A stretch of 64,000 nt of DNA from JANQRZ01 sp965214485 (GCA_965214485.1 CBDCBW010000004.1:1-64000), one strand, 5' to 3'. Positions 8,135-16,606 are shown, numbered from the stretch's first letter. Notes: a model not told the origin generated them from the letters alone. Numbers and translations are program-made.

Positions 8135-8806
8135 ATGACCGATCCCGCCGACACCGACCCCGGGGAGCTCGGCCCCGGTGCCTCCGGCCTGGCCGAGGAG
8201 TTCGCCTCGCCGCTGCTCTACGAACGGCGCGACGCCTACCACGCCGAGACCACCGAGCGCCTCGCCGCCCACACCCGCGGCCTCCTCGCGCTCGTCGGCG
8301 AGGACCCGGAGCGCGAGGGGCTGCTGAAGACGCCCGAGCGCGTGGCGAAAGCCTACCAGTTTCTCACCCACGGCTACCAGCTCGACCCCGACGCCATCCT
8401 CCGCTCGGCGCTCTTCGAGGAGAGCTATTCGGAGATGATCCTCGTCAAGGACATCGAGGTCTACAGTCTGTGCGAGCACCACCTGCTCCCGTTCTTCGGC
8501 AAGGCGCACGTCGCCTACATTCCGAACGGGCGGATCGTGGGGCTGAGCAAGATTCCGCGCGTGGTCGACGTCTTCGCCCGGCGGCTGCAAGTGCAGGAGC
8601 GGCTCACGATTCAGGTCCGCGACGCGGTGGAGCGCGTGCTCGAACCGCAGGGCGTCGCGGTGGTGATCGAGGCGCAGCACCTGTGCATGATGATGCGCGG
8701 GGCCGAGAAGCAGAACTCGTGGACCACGACCAGCGCCGTCAGCGGCGAGTTCCTCGACAACCCCCGCACCCGCGCCGAGTTCATGCGGCTCATCAACGGC
8801 CACTGA
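8135..8806 (+). CDS. folE: GTP cyclohydrolase I
   Basis: Opens GTP to 7,8-dihydroneopterin triphosphate, the entry step to folate, queuosine and biopterin. 223 residues. Zinc ligands Cys113 and His116 in SLCEHHLLPF and Cys184 in EAQHLCMMMRG are present, as is the substrate-binding IPNGRIVGLSKIPRVVD. The C-terminal ...SGEFLDNPRTRAEFMRLI is the usual end. It sits 110 bases after the PTPS gene and 212 bases before the SDR on the same strand; the context points to a biopterin-type use of its product. Confidence 0.95.
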   Translation: MTDPADTDPGELGPGASGLAEEFASPLLYERRDAYHAETTERLAAHTRGLLALVGEDPEREGLLKTPERVAKAYQFLTHGYQLDPDAILRSALFEESYSEMILVKDIEVYSLCEHHLLPFFGKAHVAYIPNGRIVGLSKIPRVVDVFARRLQVQERLTIQVRDAVERVLEPQGVAVVIEAQHLCMMMRGAEKQNSWTTTSAVSGEFLDNPRTRAEFMRLINGH

Positions 8807-8830
8807 GAGGGTGTTCATGAACGATGCTCT

Positions 8831-8846
8831 GGGCTGCGAGCGGCTG
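8831..8846 (+). repeat. Dispersed intergenic repeat core (copy B)
   Basis: Second copy of the 16-mer at 3527-3542, again just behind a coding region (folE). It is flanked here by ACGATGC (about 8821) and GCATCGT (about 8873), which could pair around it. The rest of the 212-bp gap (8807-9018) is GC-rich noncoding sequence in which I see no gene. Confidence 0.45.
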
Positions 8847-9018
8847 TCGAGACCGCCGCCGCCGTTGCGCTGCATCGTCGTAGCTAGGGCCGCAGTCCTT
8901 CGCTCGTGAGCAGACCCCCTGTCCGCCGGCCCCTCGCTCCGGGACCAGTCCCTGCGCTCAACGGTCCGACGGACTGCCCCCCTCAAGGGCACCTCCACAC
9001 TCGAGGAAATACGCTGAT

Positions 9019-9717
9019 ATGACTGTCGTCATCACCGGGGCGAGCCAGGGCATCGGAGCCGCCATCGCCGAGGCGTTCGCCGCCGAACCCGCCGTCCGGC
9101 TCGCGCTCGTCGCCCGGACCGAGCCGAAGCTCGACGCCGTCGCTGCGGCGTGCCAAGCCCTCGGAGCCGAGGCCGCCGTTTTCCCGTGCGATGTGACGGA
9201 CGAGGCGGCGGTCGCCGCTATGGCCGACGGCGTGCTCGCGCAGCTCGGTGCCCCGGATGTGCTCGTCAACAACGCGGGCGCGTTCCGCCCCGGCGGCCTG
9301 CTCGACCTCGACCCCGCCGACTTCCGCGCGCAGCTCGACGCGAACCTGACGAGCGCCTTCCTCGTCACCCGGGCCTTCTTGCCGGCGATGATCGAGCGCG
9401 GGCGCGGCGACCTTTTCTTCATGGCCTCCGTCGCTGCGCTCCGGGGCTACCCCGGCGGGGCGGCCTACTGCGCGGCCAAGCACGGGCTGCTAGGCCTCGC
9501 CCGCGTCGTGCGCGAGGAGACGAAGGACGCCGGCCTGCGCGTCACGACGCTGCTCCCCGGTGCCACGCTCACCCCAAGCTGGGAGGGCACCGACCTGCCC
9601 GAGGAGCGCTTCATGCCGCCGGAAGACATCGCCCGCACCGTCGTAGACCTGCACAAGCTCTCCGGCAGGACCGTCGTCGAGGAAATCCTCCTCCGGCCGC
9701 AGCAGGGAGACATCTGA
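9019..9717 (+). CDS. Short-chain dehydrogenase, sepiapterin-reductase-like
   Basis: NADPH-dependent SDR. Cofactor motif TGASQGIG (6-13), NNAG (84-87), and the catalytic Ser137, Tyr150, Lys154 (YCAAK). The C-terminal FMPPEDIA and RTVVEEILLRPQQGDI closely match what I recall of Chlorobium sepiapterin reductase, and the gene follows PTPS and GTP cyclohydrolase I. I therefore infer reduction of 6-pyruvoyl-tetrahydropterin to a tetrahydrobiopterin-type cofactor. Family-level SDR assignment is firm; the substrate is inference from the tail motif and context. Its stop codon overlaps the ATG of a decayed acetyltransferase (TGATG). Confidence 0.8.
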   Translation: MTVVITGASQGIGAAIAEAFAAEPAVRLALVARTEPKLDAVAAACQALGAEAAVFPCDVTDEAAVAAMADGVLAQLGAPDVLVNNAGAFRPGGLLDLDPADFRAQLDANLTSAFLVTRAFLPAMIERGRGDLFFMASVAALRGYPGGAAYCAAKHGLLGLARVVREETKDAGLRVTTLLPGATLTPSWEGTDLPEERFMPPEDIARTVVDLHKLSGRTVVEEILLRPQQGDI

Positions 9718-9992
9718 TGGGGACGATCCGCCTCGCTCGCCTCGGAGGCGGACGCCGCCGCCGGCACGATCTACGGGCCCATCGTCGAGAAGACGGTTGT
9801 CTCGTTTGAGATGGAGCCACCGAGCGAGGCCGAGATGCGCCGCCGCCGCCGTGAGACGCTGCACAGGTATCCGTGGCTGACGTGGGAGGGTGGCAGCTCC
9901 GCCTCCGAGAGGTCGAGGAGCCGCCGCCCCGCCCGCTGCCCGAGATCGTCACGGACCTGGACGGGGAGCGCCTCGGCCGCAGGGGCGGATAA
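9717..9992 (+). pseudogene. Decayed GNAT acetyltransferase (phosphinothricin-acetyltransferase-like start)
   Basis: An ATG overlapping the SDR stop begins MGTIRLAR. The frame then shifts near 9742 and reads SEADAAAGTIYGPIVEKT and SFEMEPPSEAEMRRRR in the next frame, the recognisable N-terminal third of phosphinothricin-type N-acetyltransferases. After WLTWE (about 9885) sense-like sequence returns to the first frame (WQLRLREVEEPPPRPLPEIV) and ends at TAA 9990-9992. The acetyl-CoA-binding core is missing, so this is a truncated, frameshifted remnant. The last part may come from a different gene. Confidence 0.6.
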
Positions 9993-9996
9993 AAAC

Positions 9997-10031
9997 GGCA
10001 GCGCCGCCGGGGGAACCCGAGCGGCGCTGCC
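9997..10031. terminator. Bidirectional hairpin terminator
   Basis: Perfect 11-bp stem: GGCAGCGCCGC at 9997-10007 with GCGGCGCTGCC at 10021-10031. A-run at 9991-9995 on one side and TTT on the other. It separates the plus-strand pterin cluster from the convergent minus-strand gene ending at 10072. Confidence 0.7.
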
Positions 10032-10071
10032 TTTGCTCACCCGTCCGTGATGCGGACGGCCGTGATGCGGA

Positions 10072-11592
10072 CTAGCGCACGAGCGTGAGCCGCCCGGTCT
10101 CGGCGCGGTCACCCGCCTCGAGGCGGTAGACGTAGAGCCCGCTGGCGAGGCCGCGCGCGTCGAACGTCGCCTCGTGCCGGCCTGCCGACAGGGTGCCGTC
10201 GACGAGGAGGGCGACCTCGCGGCCGGTCACGTCGAAGACGGCGAGGCGGACCTCGGACGACGCGTCCGTCTCGAACTGGATCGTCGTGGTCCGGGCGAAG
10301 GGGTTCGGGTAGGCCCCGAGCGCAGCCTCGGCACGGCTCGCCGACGCGATCTCGGTCTCCCACGGCGTCGCCTCCGTCACCTCCCACGTCTCGGCACCGC
10401 CGGCGACCCGGCCCGACGCCACCACCGTAACGTTAAACGCCTCGGCGTCCACCGTCAGGTTCGGGAAGTTGCCGATGCGGACGGTGTAGGTGTAGCCGCC
10501 CGGAGGGGCGTTCGCAGGGACGGGCTGGACGTAGCTGCCGTTGAGCGTGAAGCCCGGCGGCAGCGTGCCGGAGCGGACCCGCAGCCGGGCAATCGTGTTG
10601 CCCGCGCGCGCGGCGGTGTAGAAGAGGTCGCCGGAGACCGGGTTGGCCGTGTCGTTGGTGATGGCGTAGGTGACGGTGAACGAGCTCCCCTGGGCGACCT
10701 TCGCCGGGACGCCGGTGGCGCTCAGGTTGATGGCCGGCCCGGCCGGCGGGCAGAGCAGCTTCGAGGCGTGGAACGGCCCGGTGCCGATTGCCGAGCTCGG
10801 GTTGTCGCACGAGCAGTCGGCGCTGGTCAGGTTCGCGTCGAAGTCCGGGTCGAAGCCGAGGTTGCCTGCCGTCACGTTGCCCGGCACGGTCACGTTCGAA
10901 AAGTAGGCGGTCGAGGAGACGACGAAGGCGAAGCCGTGGATCGACCCGGCGTCGCTGGCGTCGATGCCAAGGTCGGAGAACGGAATCGCGAACTCGAGGC
11001 CGGTGTCGCCCGAGCCGGCGTTGTCGAAGGCGAAGGTGACGGCTCCGAAGAAGACCGGGCCGCCCGTGTTGTTGGTCCCGTCGGCGGGGCCGAGCGTCGT
11101 GGTCCCCATCTGGTCGGCCTCGCCGAGGAAGTCGGAGCGCGTCGAGTCGACGTAGGTCACGGCGTCGAAGAAGGCCGAGGTGCTGGTCGCCCCGGGGTTG
11201 ATCGAGAAGGCGTAGTCCACCTCGAAGTCCGCTGTGAAGGCGGAGTCCGCCGCGCCGAGGTAGTTGAACTCCGCGCCGACGACATCGCCGAGGAGCGTCC
11301 CGGCCGGAGCCCCCACCGGGTCGTCGAAGTTGAGCCAGAGACCGATGCCGTCGGTCGAGAACTGGTTGAGCTTGCCTTTGAGGCCGACGTAGAGGACCTC
11401 GGCGTCCTTGTCGGCGAAGTAGACGATCTCCGCCACGTCGATGTCTGGGCCGAAGCCGGCGTTGGCGTTGAGCTTGGTGGCGAGGGTCACGTAGGCGGCG
11501 TCCGAGAGGTCGCCGTCGACGGTGGGCTGCGCGAAGGCGCAGGGAGCCGCTACGAGCAAGGCTGCGCAGACGGCGAGGAGGGAACGGGTCAT
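10072..11592 (-). CDS. Secreted protein with T9SS C-terminal sorting domain
   Basis: 506-residue exported protein. Sec signal peptide MTRSLLAVCAALLVAAPCAFA. The N-terminal region (PTVDGDLSDAAYVTLATK onward, about residues 22-240) resembles CBM9/DOMON-like binding modules that open many Bacteroidota secreted proteins. A Cys pair SADCSCDNPS near 265 is followed by a beta-sandwich segment. The last 80 residues are a type A T9SS sorting domain (YPNPFARTTTIQF, then LYVYRLEAG and a final RLTLVR). Substrate unknown. A LacI-type operator-like palindrome lies 33 bp upstream of the start, which suggests sugar-responsive control. Confidence 0.8.
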   Translation of the reverse strand: MTRSLLAVCAALLVAAPCAFAQPTVDGDLSDAAYVTLATKLNANAGFGPDIDVAEIVYFADKDAEVLYVGLKGKLNQFSTDGIGLWLNFDDPVGAPAGTLLGDVVGAEFNYLGAADSAFTADFEVDYAFSINPGATSTSAFFDAVTYVDSTRSDFLGEADQMGTTTLGPADGTNNTGGPVFFGAVTFAFDNAGSGDTGLEFAIPFSDLGIDASDAGSIHGFAFVVSSTAYFSNVTVPGNVTAGNLGFDPDFDANLTSADCSCDNPSSAIGTGPFHASKLLCPPAGPAINLSATGVPAKVAQGSSFTVTYAITNDTANPVSGDLFYTAARAGNTIARLRVRSGTLPPGFTLNGSYVQPVPANAPPGGYTYTVRIGNFPNLTVDAEAFNVTVVASGRVAGGAETWEVTEATPWETEIASASRAEAALGAYPNPFARTTTIQFETDASSEVRLAVFDVTGREVALLVDGTLSAGRHEATFDARGLASGLYVYRLEAGDRAETGRLTLVR

Positions 11593-11624
11593 GGCAAGGG
11601 GCGAAGGGGAAAAGGGAACGAGAA

Positions 11625-11638
11625 TGAAAGCGCTTACA
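11625..11638. promoter_or_regulatory. LacI-family operator-like palindrome
   Basis: TGAAAGCGCTTACA, a 14-bp near-perfect palindrome matching the general LacI/GalR operator consensus TGWAANCGNTNWCA. It lies 33 bp upstream of the T9SS protein start (minus strand), where promoter and transcription start are expected. It is unlike the GC-rich surroundings. No LacI-family regulator is encoded in the window. Confidence 0.55.
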
Positions 11639-11824
11639 ATAAACCGCGTATCGCCTGAAAATGCAAGTCCTCTCCGGCGCGTATTCCGTGCGCCAGAAGC
11701 GACGCCCGCCGGGCGGGTGGGACAGCCGGCAGCGAGCAGAAGGCAGCGGACAGACGACGGCGGGACGCAGCACTCGGCCTCGCTTAACTTGACCGGTTTC
11801 GTTCCACTCCCCCCACTCCCCCTC

Positions 11825-13201
11825 ATGCCCGACCTGTTCCAGGCCCGCGCCGACGCCGCCCGCGCCGCCACCGCGCCCCTCGCCGACCGGATGCGGCCCC
11901 GAACGCTCGACGAGTACGTCGGGCAGCCGCACATCCTCGGCCCCGGCAAGTTGCTCCGCCGCGCGGTGGAAGCCGACCGCGTGACGTCGGTGATCCTCTT
12001 CGGGCCGCCGGGCACTGGCAAGACCACCCTCGCGCGGATCGTCGCGAACACGACCGAGAGCCACTTCGCCACGCTCAACGCCGTGCTCGCCGGAGTCAAG
12101 AACATCCGCGAAGAGATCGAGGCGGCGCAGGAGCGGCTGCGGCTCCACGGGCAGCGGACGATCCTCTTCGTCGACGAGGTCCACCGCTTCAACAAATCGC
12201 AGCAGGACGCGCTCCTCCCTCATGTCGAGAACGGTACGGTCACGTTCATCGGGGCCACCACCGAGAACCCGTACTTCGAGGTCAACAAGGCCCTCGTCTC
12301 GCGCAGCCGCCTCTTCGAGCTCCACACCCTCACCGAGGACGACCTCCGGCAAGTCGTCCGGCAGACGCTCGCCGACCCGGAGCGGGGGTACGGCACCCGC
12401 GACGTGAGGGTCGACGACGACGCGCTCGACCACCTCGTGAGCACTGCCAACGGCGACGCCCGAAGCCTGCTGAACGCGCTCGAACTCGCCGTCGAGACTA
12501 CGCCGCCGGACGAGGCCGGATGCATCTCCGTCGATCTCGCCGTGGCCGAGGATTCGATCCAGCGGCGGGCGGTGCTCTACGACAAGGAGGGCGACGCCCA
12601 CTTCGACACGATCAGCGCCTTCATCAAGAGCCTGCGCGGGAGCGACCCCGACGCCGCGCTTTACTGGCTCGCGCGGATGGTCTACGCCGGCGAGGACCCG
12701 CGCTTCATCCTCCGCCGCCTCCTCATCTTCGCGTCCGAAGACGTCGGCCTCGCCGATCCGCGCGCCGTGCAGGTCGCGAGTGCGTGCGCGGCTGCGTTCG
12801 ACTACGTCGGGATGCCCGAGGGCCAGTTCCACCTCGCCGCGTGCTGCCTCTACCTCGCCACCGCCCCGAAGTCCAACAGCGTCTTCGCCTACTTCGACGC
12901 GCTGAAGCACGTCCAGAGCGAGCAGACGGGCGACGTGCCGAACCCGCTCAAGGACGGCAGCCGCGACAAGGCCGGGCTCGGCCACGGCAAGGGCTACAAG
13001 TATCCCCACGCCTACCGCGACGGCTACGTGCCCGAGCAGTACCTCCCGGCGGAGATGCAGGGGCTGTACTTCTACGCTCCGCGCGATCTGGGCTACGAGC
13101 GGACCGTCGCCGAGCGCCTCGCGGTGTGGCGCGAGCGCGACGCCGAGGAGTCCGTCGAGAAGCGCGCCCGGCGCTACGCCGACGATGCGGACCAGTCCTG
13201 A
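11825..13201 (+). CDS. rarA: Replication-associated recombination protein A (AAA ATPase)
   Basis: RarA/MgsA clamp-loader-like ATPase that acts at stalled replication forks. 458 residues. Walker A GPPGTGKTT at 60-68, Walker B ILFVDEVHRF near 115, sensor GATTENPYFEVN near 141, then the tetramerisation domain ending in the usual GYKYPHAYRDGYVPEQYLP region. Start at ATG 11825 follows directly on a short noncoding leader; longer in-frame starts read noncoding sequence. Its last 237 bp (12965-13201) are duplicated downstream at 15230-15471, beyond an inserted ATP-binding gene. The gene itself is intact. Confidence 0.95.
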   Translation: MPDLFQARADAARAATAPLADRMRPRTLDEYVGQPHILGPGKLLRRAVEADRVTSVILFGPPGTGKTTLARIVANTTESHFATLNAVLAGVKNIREEIEAAQERLRLHGQRTILFVDEVHRFNKSQQDALLPHVENGTVTFIGATTENPYFEVNKALVSRSRLFELHTLTEDDLRQVVRQTLADPERGYGTRDVRVDDDALDHLVSTANGDARSLLNALELAVETTPPDEAGCISVDLAVAEDSIQRRAVLYDKEGDAHFDTISAFIKSLRGSDPDAALYWLARMVYAGEDPRFILRRLLIFASEDVGLADPRAVQVASACAAAFDYVGMPEGQFHLAACCLYLATAPKSNSVFAYFDALKHVQSEQTGDVPNPLKDGSRDKAGLGHGKGYKYPHAYRDGYVPEQYLPAEMQGLYFYAPRDLGYERTVAERLAVWRERDAEESVEKRARRYADDADQS

Positions 13202-13214
13202 TCCTACCCCGTTG

Positions 13215-13222
13215 TAGCTTTC
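13215..13222 (+). promoter_or_regulatory. Candidate -7 element ahead of the ATP-binding gene
   Basis: TAGCTTTC followed by G, 26 bases upstream of GTG 13249 and just behind the rarA stop. It fits the TAnnTTYG pattern, so the inserted gene may carry its own promoter. No -33 TTG at the expected distance. Confidence 0.35.
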
Positions 13223-14619
13223 GGTCACGTTCTGCAACCGCTCCCACTGTGCCGATACCCATCAAAGCTCTTTTGAAAGAGCTTAACCGACTTGACGAGA
13301 GCGCACACATCGAAGCGAAGAGAGCTTCCGAGGTCGGGAAGTCGTTGATGGAGACGGTGGCGGCTTTCTCCAACGAGCCGGGGTTGGGAGGAGGCTATCT
13401 CCTGCTCGGCATCGCGGACGACGAACCTAGCCTATTCGGCGAACGCTATACGGCAGCCGGAGTGGACGACCCGGACAAGGTGGCGGCTGATTTCGCCACC
13501 CAGTGCGCGAACATGTTCAACGTAGCCGTGCGACCTGAGATGGACCGTGCGGAGATCGGTGGGCGTGTGGTGGTCGCTGCTTTCATTGCTGAAGCTGAAC
13601 CGAGCCAGAAGCCCGTTTACATACAGAGCAAAGGGCTACCGAAAGGAGCTTATCGCCGAATTGGATCGACAGATCAGCGATGCACCGATGCCGACCTCGC
13701 GTTGCTCTACCGCAACCGATCCGTTCGCCACTTCGACGATACCCTCCTCGGGGATACGACGCTCGCGGATTATTCGCCGCAGGCCGTGGAGAACTACCGG
13801 CGCGAGCGCCGCAGACGGGACGCAAATGCACCGGAACTGGAATGGGAAGACAAAGAACTTTTGCGTGGGCTGAGGCTCGTTCGGGAGGATGCCCAGGGCA
13901 CGGTCCGTTTCACGGTAGCAGGACTACTCCTGTTCGGGAAAGCAGATACGCTCCGTGATCTGCTCCCTGCGGTGCGCGTGGACTACATCCGCGTGCAGGG
14001 CCGAACCTGGGTTCCTGATGCCTACGAGCGATTTACGAGCCTCGACCGCCTCGGACCCATATTCGAGGTCATCTACCAGGTCGAGGCTGCTATCACGGAC
14101 GACCTTCCCGTGTCTTTCTTCCTACCCGAGGACAGCCTCCACCGGATAGACCGGCCCCTGATCCCGCGCGACGTGGTCCGGGAGGCCCTCGTCAATGCAA
14201 TGATGCACCGCGACTATAGGGCCAATAGCCCCGTGCAGATTATCCGGTACAGCAACCGGATAGAGTTCAGGAACAAAGGCTACTCGCTCAAGCCGGAGGA
14301 AGAGCTCGGTACGCCGGGATCGGAGCTTCGAAATCCCAAACTGGCCGACGCGCTCCACCAAACCCGTCTGGCGGAAACGAAGGGAAGCGGGATCGCCACG
14401 ATGCGGCGGCTCATGCACGAGGCAGAGCTAACGCCCCCCACCTTCGCTTCGGATCGGGAGCAGAACCGGTTCGTCGCCACCTTTCTCCTCCTCCATTTCC
14501 TCACGCCGGAGAACCTCGCGTGGCTCGCTCACTTTGACCCCCTCGGGCTCAGCCGAGAGGATAAGCAGGCCCTCGTGTTCGCAAGGGAAACGGGCCAAAT
14601 CGCCAACGCCGATTACCGT

Positions 14620-14653
14620 AACCTCAACAGCACGGAAACCTCAACAGCACGGA
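14620..14653 (+). repeat. 17-bp perfect tandem duplication that breaks the ATP-binding gene
   Basis: AACCTCAACAGCACGGA at 14620-14636 and again at 14637-14653. Seventeen is not a multiple of three, so it shifts the frame; without one copy the reading NLNSTDTLAASQALRRLRDM continues smoothly into the C-terminal part. Confidence 0.95.
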
Positions 14654-14801
14654 CACGCTGGCGGCGAGCCAAGCCCTTCGTCGTCTCCGGGACATGGGCT
14701 TGCTCGATCAACATGACCGCGGGGCCGCGACCTTCTACTCACCGACTGCTCTGCTGATCAATCCTGCGGGCAATGGAGACGGGATTCCCACCCATCGACC
14801 T

Positions 14802-14885
14802 GAGCTTGCCGCACAAGAGGGGGAGCTTGCCACACAAGGTTCTGAGCTTACCACACAAGGTTCTGAGCTTACCACACGAGAAGCC
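14802..14885 (+). repeat. 21-bp in-frame tandem repeat (four units)
   Basis: Four units beginning GAGCTTRCC encode the heptads ELAAQEG, ELATQGS, ELTTQGS, ELTTREA in the ATP-binding pseudogene. The two middle units are nearly identical. Probably a flexible linker ahead of the winged-helix tail. Confidence 0.85.
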
Positions 14886-15229
14886 GAGTCCATCACACGA
14901 GAGCCCGAGGCGATCCAGAAGCCACTTCACATTACGGCTGCTCCGACGGTGTGGGACTCGCTAACGGATGATCTGAAGCAAGAGATAGTTGGAATTGGGC
15001 GACGAACCACCCACGCGGCATTACGGGATCTCCTCGTTCGCCTGTGCGCGTTCCGCCCCTGGACGTCAGAGGAGCTGGCTTCGTTGACTGGTCGGAATCG
15101 GAAGCACTTGTTGGACCGACATCTCTCGCAGATGGTTACTCAGGGAGCGCTCGTGCGTATACGGAGGAGTCCCACCGATCCAGGGCAGGCGTATAGTGCA
15201 TTGTAGAATCCATTCTCGCTAGTAGCTGG

Positions 15230-15471
15230 GACAAGGCCGGGCTGGGGTGGGGCACGGCGCGGGCTACAAGTATCCCCACGCCTACCGCGACGGGTACGTG
15301 CCCGAGCAGTACCTCCCGGCCGAGATGCAGGGTCTGTACTTCTACGCCCCGCGCGACCTGGGCTACGAGCGCACGGTCGCCGAGCGCCCGGCCGTGTGGC
15401 GCGAGCGCGACGCCGAGGAGTCCGTCGAGAAGCGCGCCCGGCACTACGCGGAGGGTGAGCCGGAGCAGTAA
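15230..15471 (+). pseudogene. Displaced second copy of the rarA 3' end
   Basis: Sequence from GACAAGGCCGGGCT through the TAA at 15469-15471 repeats the last part of rarA (12965-13201). Both read GYKYPHAYRDGYVPEQYLP and VWRERDAEESVEKRAR. Differences include Leu to Pro, Arg to His, and a different last six residues (EGEPEQ here, DDADQS in the intact gene). An extra five bases near 15244-15252 break the frame. There is no promoter or start signal of its own. It marks the far edge of the inserted segment. Confidence 0.92.
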
Positions 15472-15478
15472 ACCGAAA

Positions 15479-15509
15479 CGGGGTGCCCCACCGTCGGCAG
15501 GGCACCCCG
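15479..15509. terminator. Hairpin terminator candidate
   Basis: Perfect 10-bp stem CGGGGTGCCC (15479-15488) / GGGCACCCCG (15500-15509) with an 11-base loop. It lies between the displaced rarA end and the convergent T9SS gene. No T-tract. Confidence 0.5.
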
Positions 15510-15548
15510 TGGAGCGAAGTGCTCAGATGTAGCTATGTTGACATGACG

Positions 15549-16547
15549 CTAGCGTGTCACGACGACTTTCCGCGTAGCCGAGAAGGACTCCCCGCGAACG
15601 GAAACGAAGTAGAGCCCGCTGACGAGATCGTGTGCGTCGATCGAGAGGATGTGGTTCTGCCCCGCCCCGACCGTACCGTCGTGCAACACGCCCACCTCGC
15701 GCCCGAGCACATCGTGTATCGTGGCGCGAACCATCTCCGCTTGGTCGACGACGAGCGTCATCGTCCCGCGATCCTGCACGGGGTTCGGATAGACCGGCGA
15801 AAGTGCTCGGAGCGACGATGCAGTGCCTTCGTTGCTCGTACCGAGGTCGTCATCGTCCGTAATCGCTCGGATGAAGAAGATGTCCGTGGTGCCGTCCGCA
15901 GCGGGCGTGTCATCTTCGTTGAGACCATTGAAGGTGAGCACATCGACGCCCTCGGTCCATTCGGCACCGAAATCCCCGCTGCTGAAGCTACGACCCTCTA
16001 TGTCTGGGTTAGAAGGGTCTCCTGCTTCTGTGCCCATAGGGAAGTTGACCCCCTCGAAGAAGAGCGCGATGAAAAACTCATCGTCCTCTGAGAACTCCAA
16101 GGGCTCTGGAAGCTCGATGTAACGGAAGGCAAAAGGGCCCATCGGGGCCGTAGTATCCGCCAGAAGCTTGCTCTCTGCGGGCGTGGCTCCAGAACCATCA
16201 TAGACCCGAACGAGGGGGTCGACGATGCCTCCGGGCTCCGTCCCTCCCTCCGTCCGGTAGAGCGTACGGATGCGCGTGAGCGTAAAGTCCTCAGGGGCCG
16301 TGAACTTCAGCGCCGCAGCATAATCGGCCTGCTCGCCGAAACCGAGGACAAATTGGATGGAGCCGTCGCCCGTGTCATAGAAGATCGAATCCACGGGTAC
16401 AGGCCGCGAGAGGTCCTCACCGATGACGACAGGACTAGCTTCCACGGCTTGGAGTTGGGCCGAGGAGTTCTGAGCAAGCCCGACTCCGGGAAGTAGGAAA
16501 AGCGTGCCAGCGAGGAGCGAGAGGAGAGAGTAGCGATTCAGTCGCAT
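15549..16547 (-). CDS. Secreted T9SS-sorted protein
   Basis: 332 residues, no recognised enzymatic domain. Signal peptide MRLNRYSLLSLLAGTLFLLP ending at VGLAQ. The central part is acidic and beta-rich (LPEPLEFSEDDEFFIALFF, SSGDFGAEWTEGVDV), as in secreted surface proteins. The last 85 residues are a type A T9SS sorting domain: YPNPVQDRGTMTLVVDQ, LGREVGVLHDG, LYFVSVRG, KVVVTR. Base composition is clearly less GC-rich than the core genes, and it lies between two displaced gene ends, so it may belong to imported DNA. A well-formed promoter precedes it. Confidence 0.75.
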   Translation of the reverse strand: MRLNRYSLLSLLAGTLFLLPGVGLAQNSSAQLQAVEASPVVIGEDLSRPVPVDSIFYDTGDGSIQFVLGFGEQADYAAALKFTAPEDFTLTRIRTLYRTEGGTEPGGIVDPLVRVYDGSGATPAESKLLADTTAPMGPFAFRYIELPEPLEFSEDDEFFIALFFEGVNFPMGTEAGDPSNPDIEGRSFSSGDFGAEWTEGVDVLTFNGLNEDDTPAADGTTDIFFIRAITDDDDLGTSNEGTASSLRALSPVYPNPVQDRGTMTLVVDQAEMVRATIHDVLGREVGVLHDGTVGAGQNHILSIDAHDLVSGLYFVSVRGESFSATRKVVVTR

Positions 16548-16606
16548 AGGGGAATGACCTCTTTAAGGGTTGTGAGTGGAAACGGGAACTGGTCTTAGGA
16601 CCGCGT

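Larger units (their letters stand above)
13249..15206 (+). pseudogene. ATP-binding protein (Schlafen AlbA_2 / HATPase_c_4 type), frameshifted by a 17-bp duplication
   Basis: COG2865-type protein: N-terminal AlbA_2 (Schlafen) domain with the HIEAKRAS motif near residue 19, a GHKL-like C-terminal part with DVVREALVNAMMHRDY near 310 and TKGSGIATMRRLM near 380, and a winged-helix tail. The frame breaks at 14620-14653, where AACCTCAACAGCACGGA is present twice. Removing one copy gives one uninterrupted 646-residue frame to the TAG at 15204. The second half alone (from 14694) has no ATP-site residues. Codon use and base composition are noticeably more AT-rich than rarA, so it is probably imported. 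The gene sits between rarA and a second rarA 3' end. Function in other bacteria is mostly untested; many are near defence or mobile loci. Confidence 0.85.

Noticed and set aside
9717..9900. Functional small acetyltransferase
   Set aside because: The frame is broken near 9742 and the acetyl-CoA-binding motif is missing.
14620..14760. Programmed ribosomal frameshift in the ATP-binding gene
   Set aside because: An exact 17-bp duplication fully explains the shift, and no slippery heptamer or following pseudoknot is visible.
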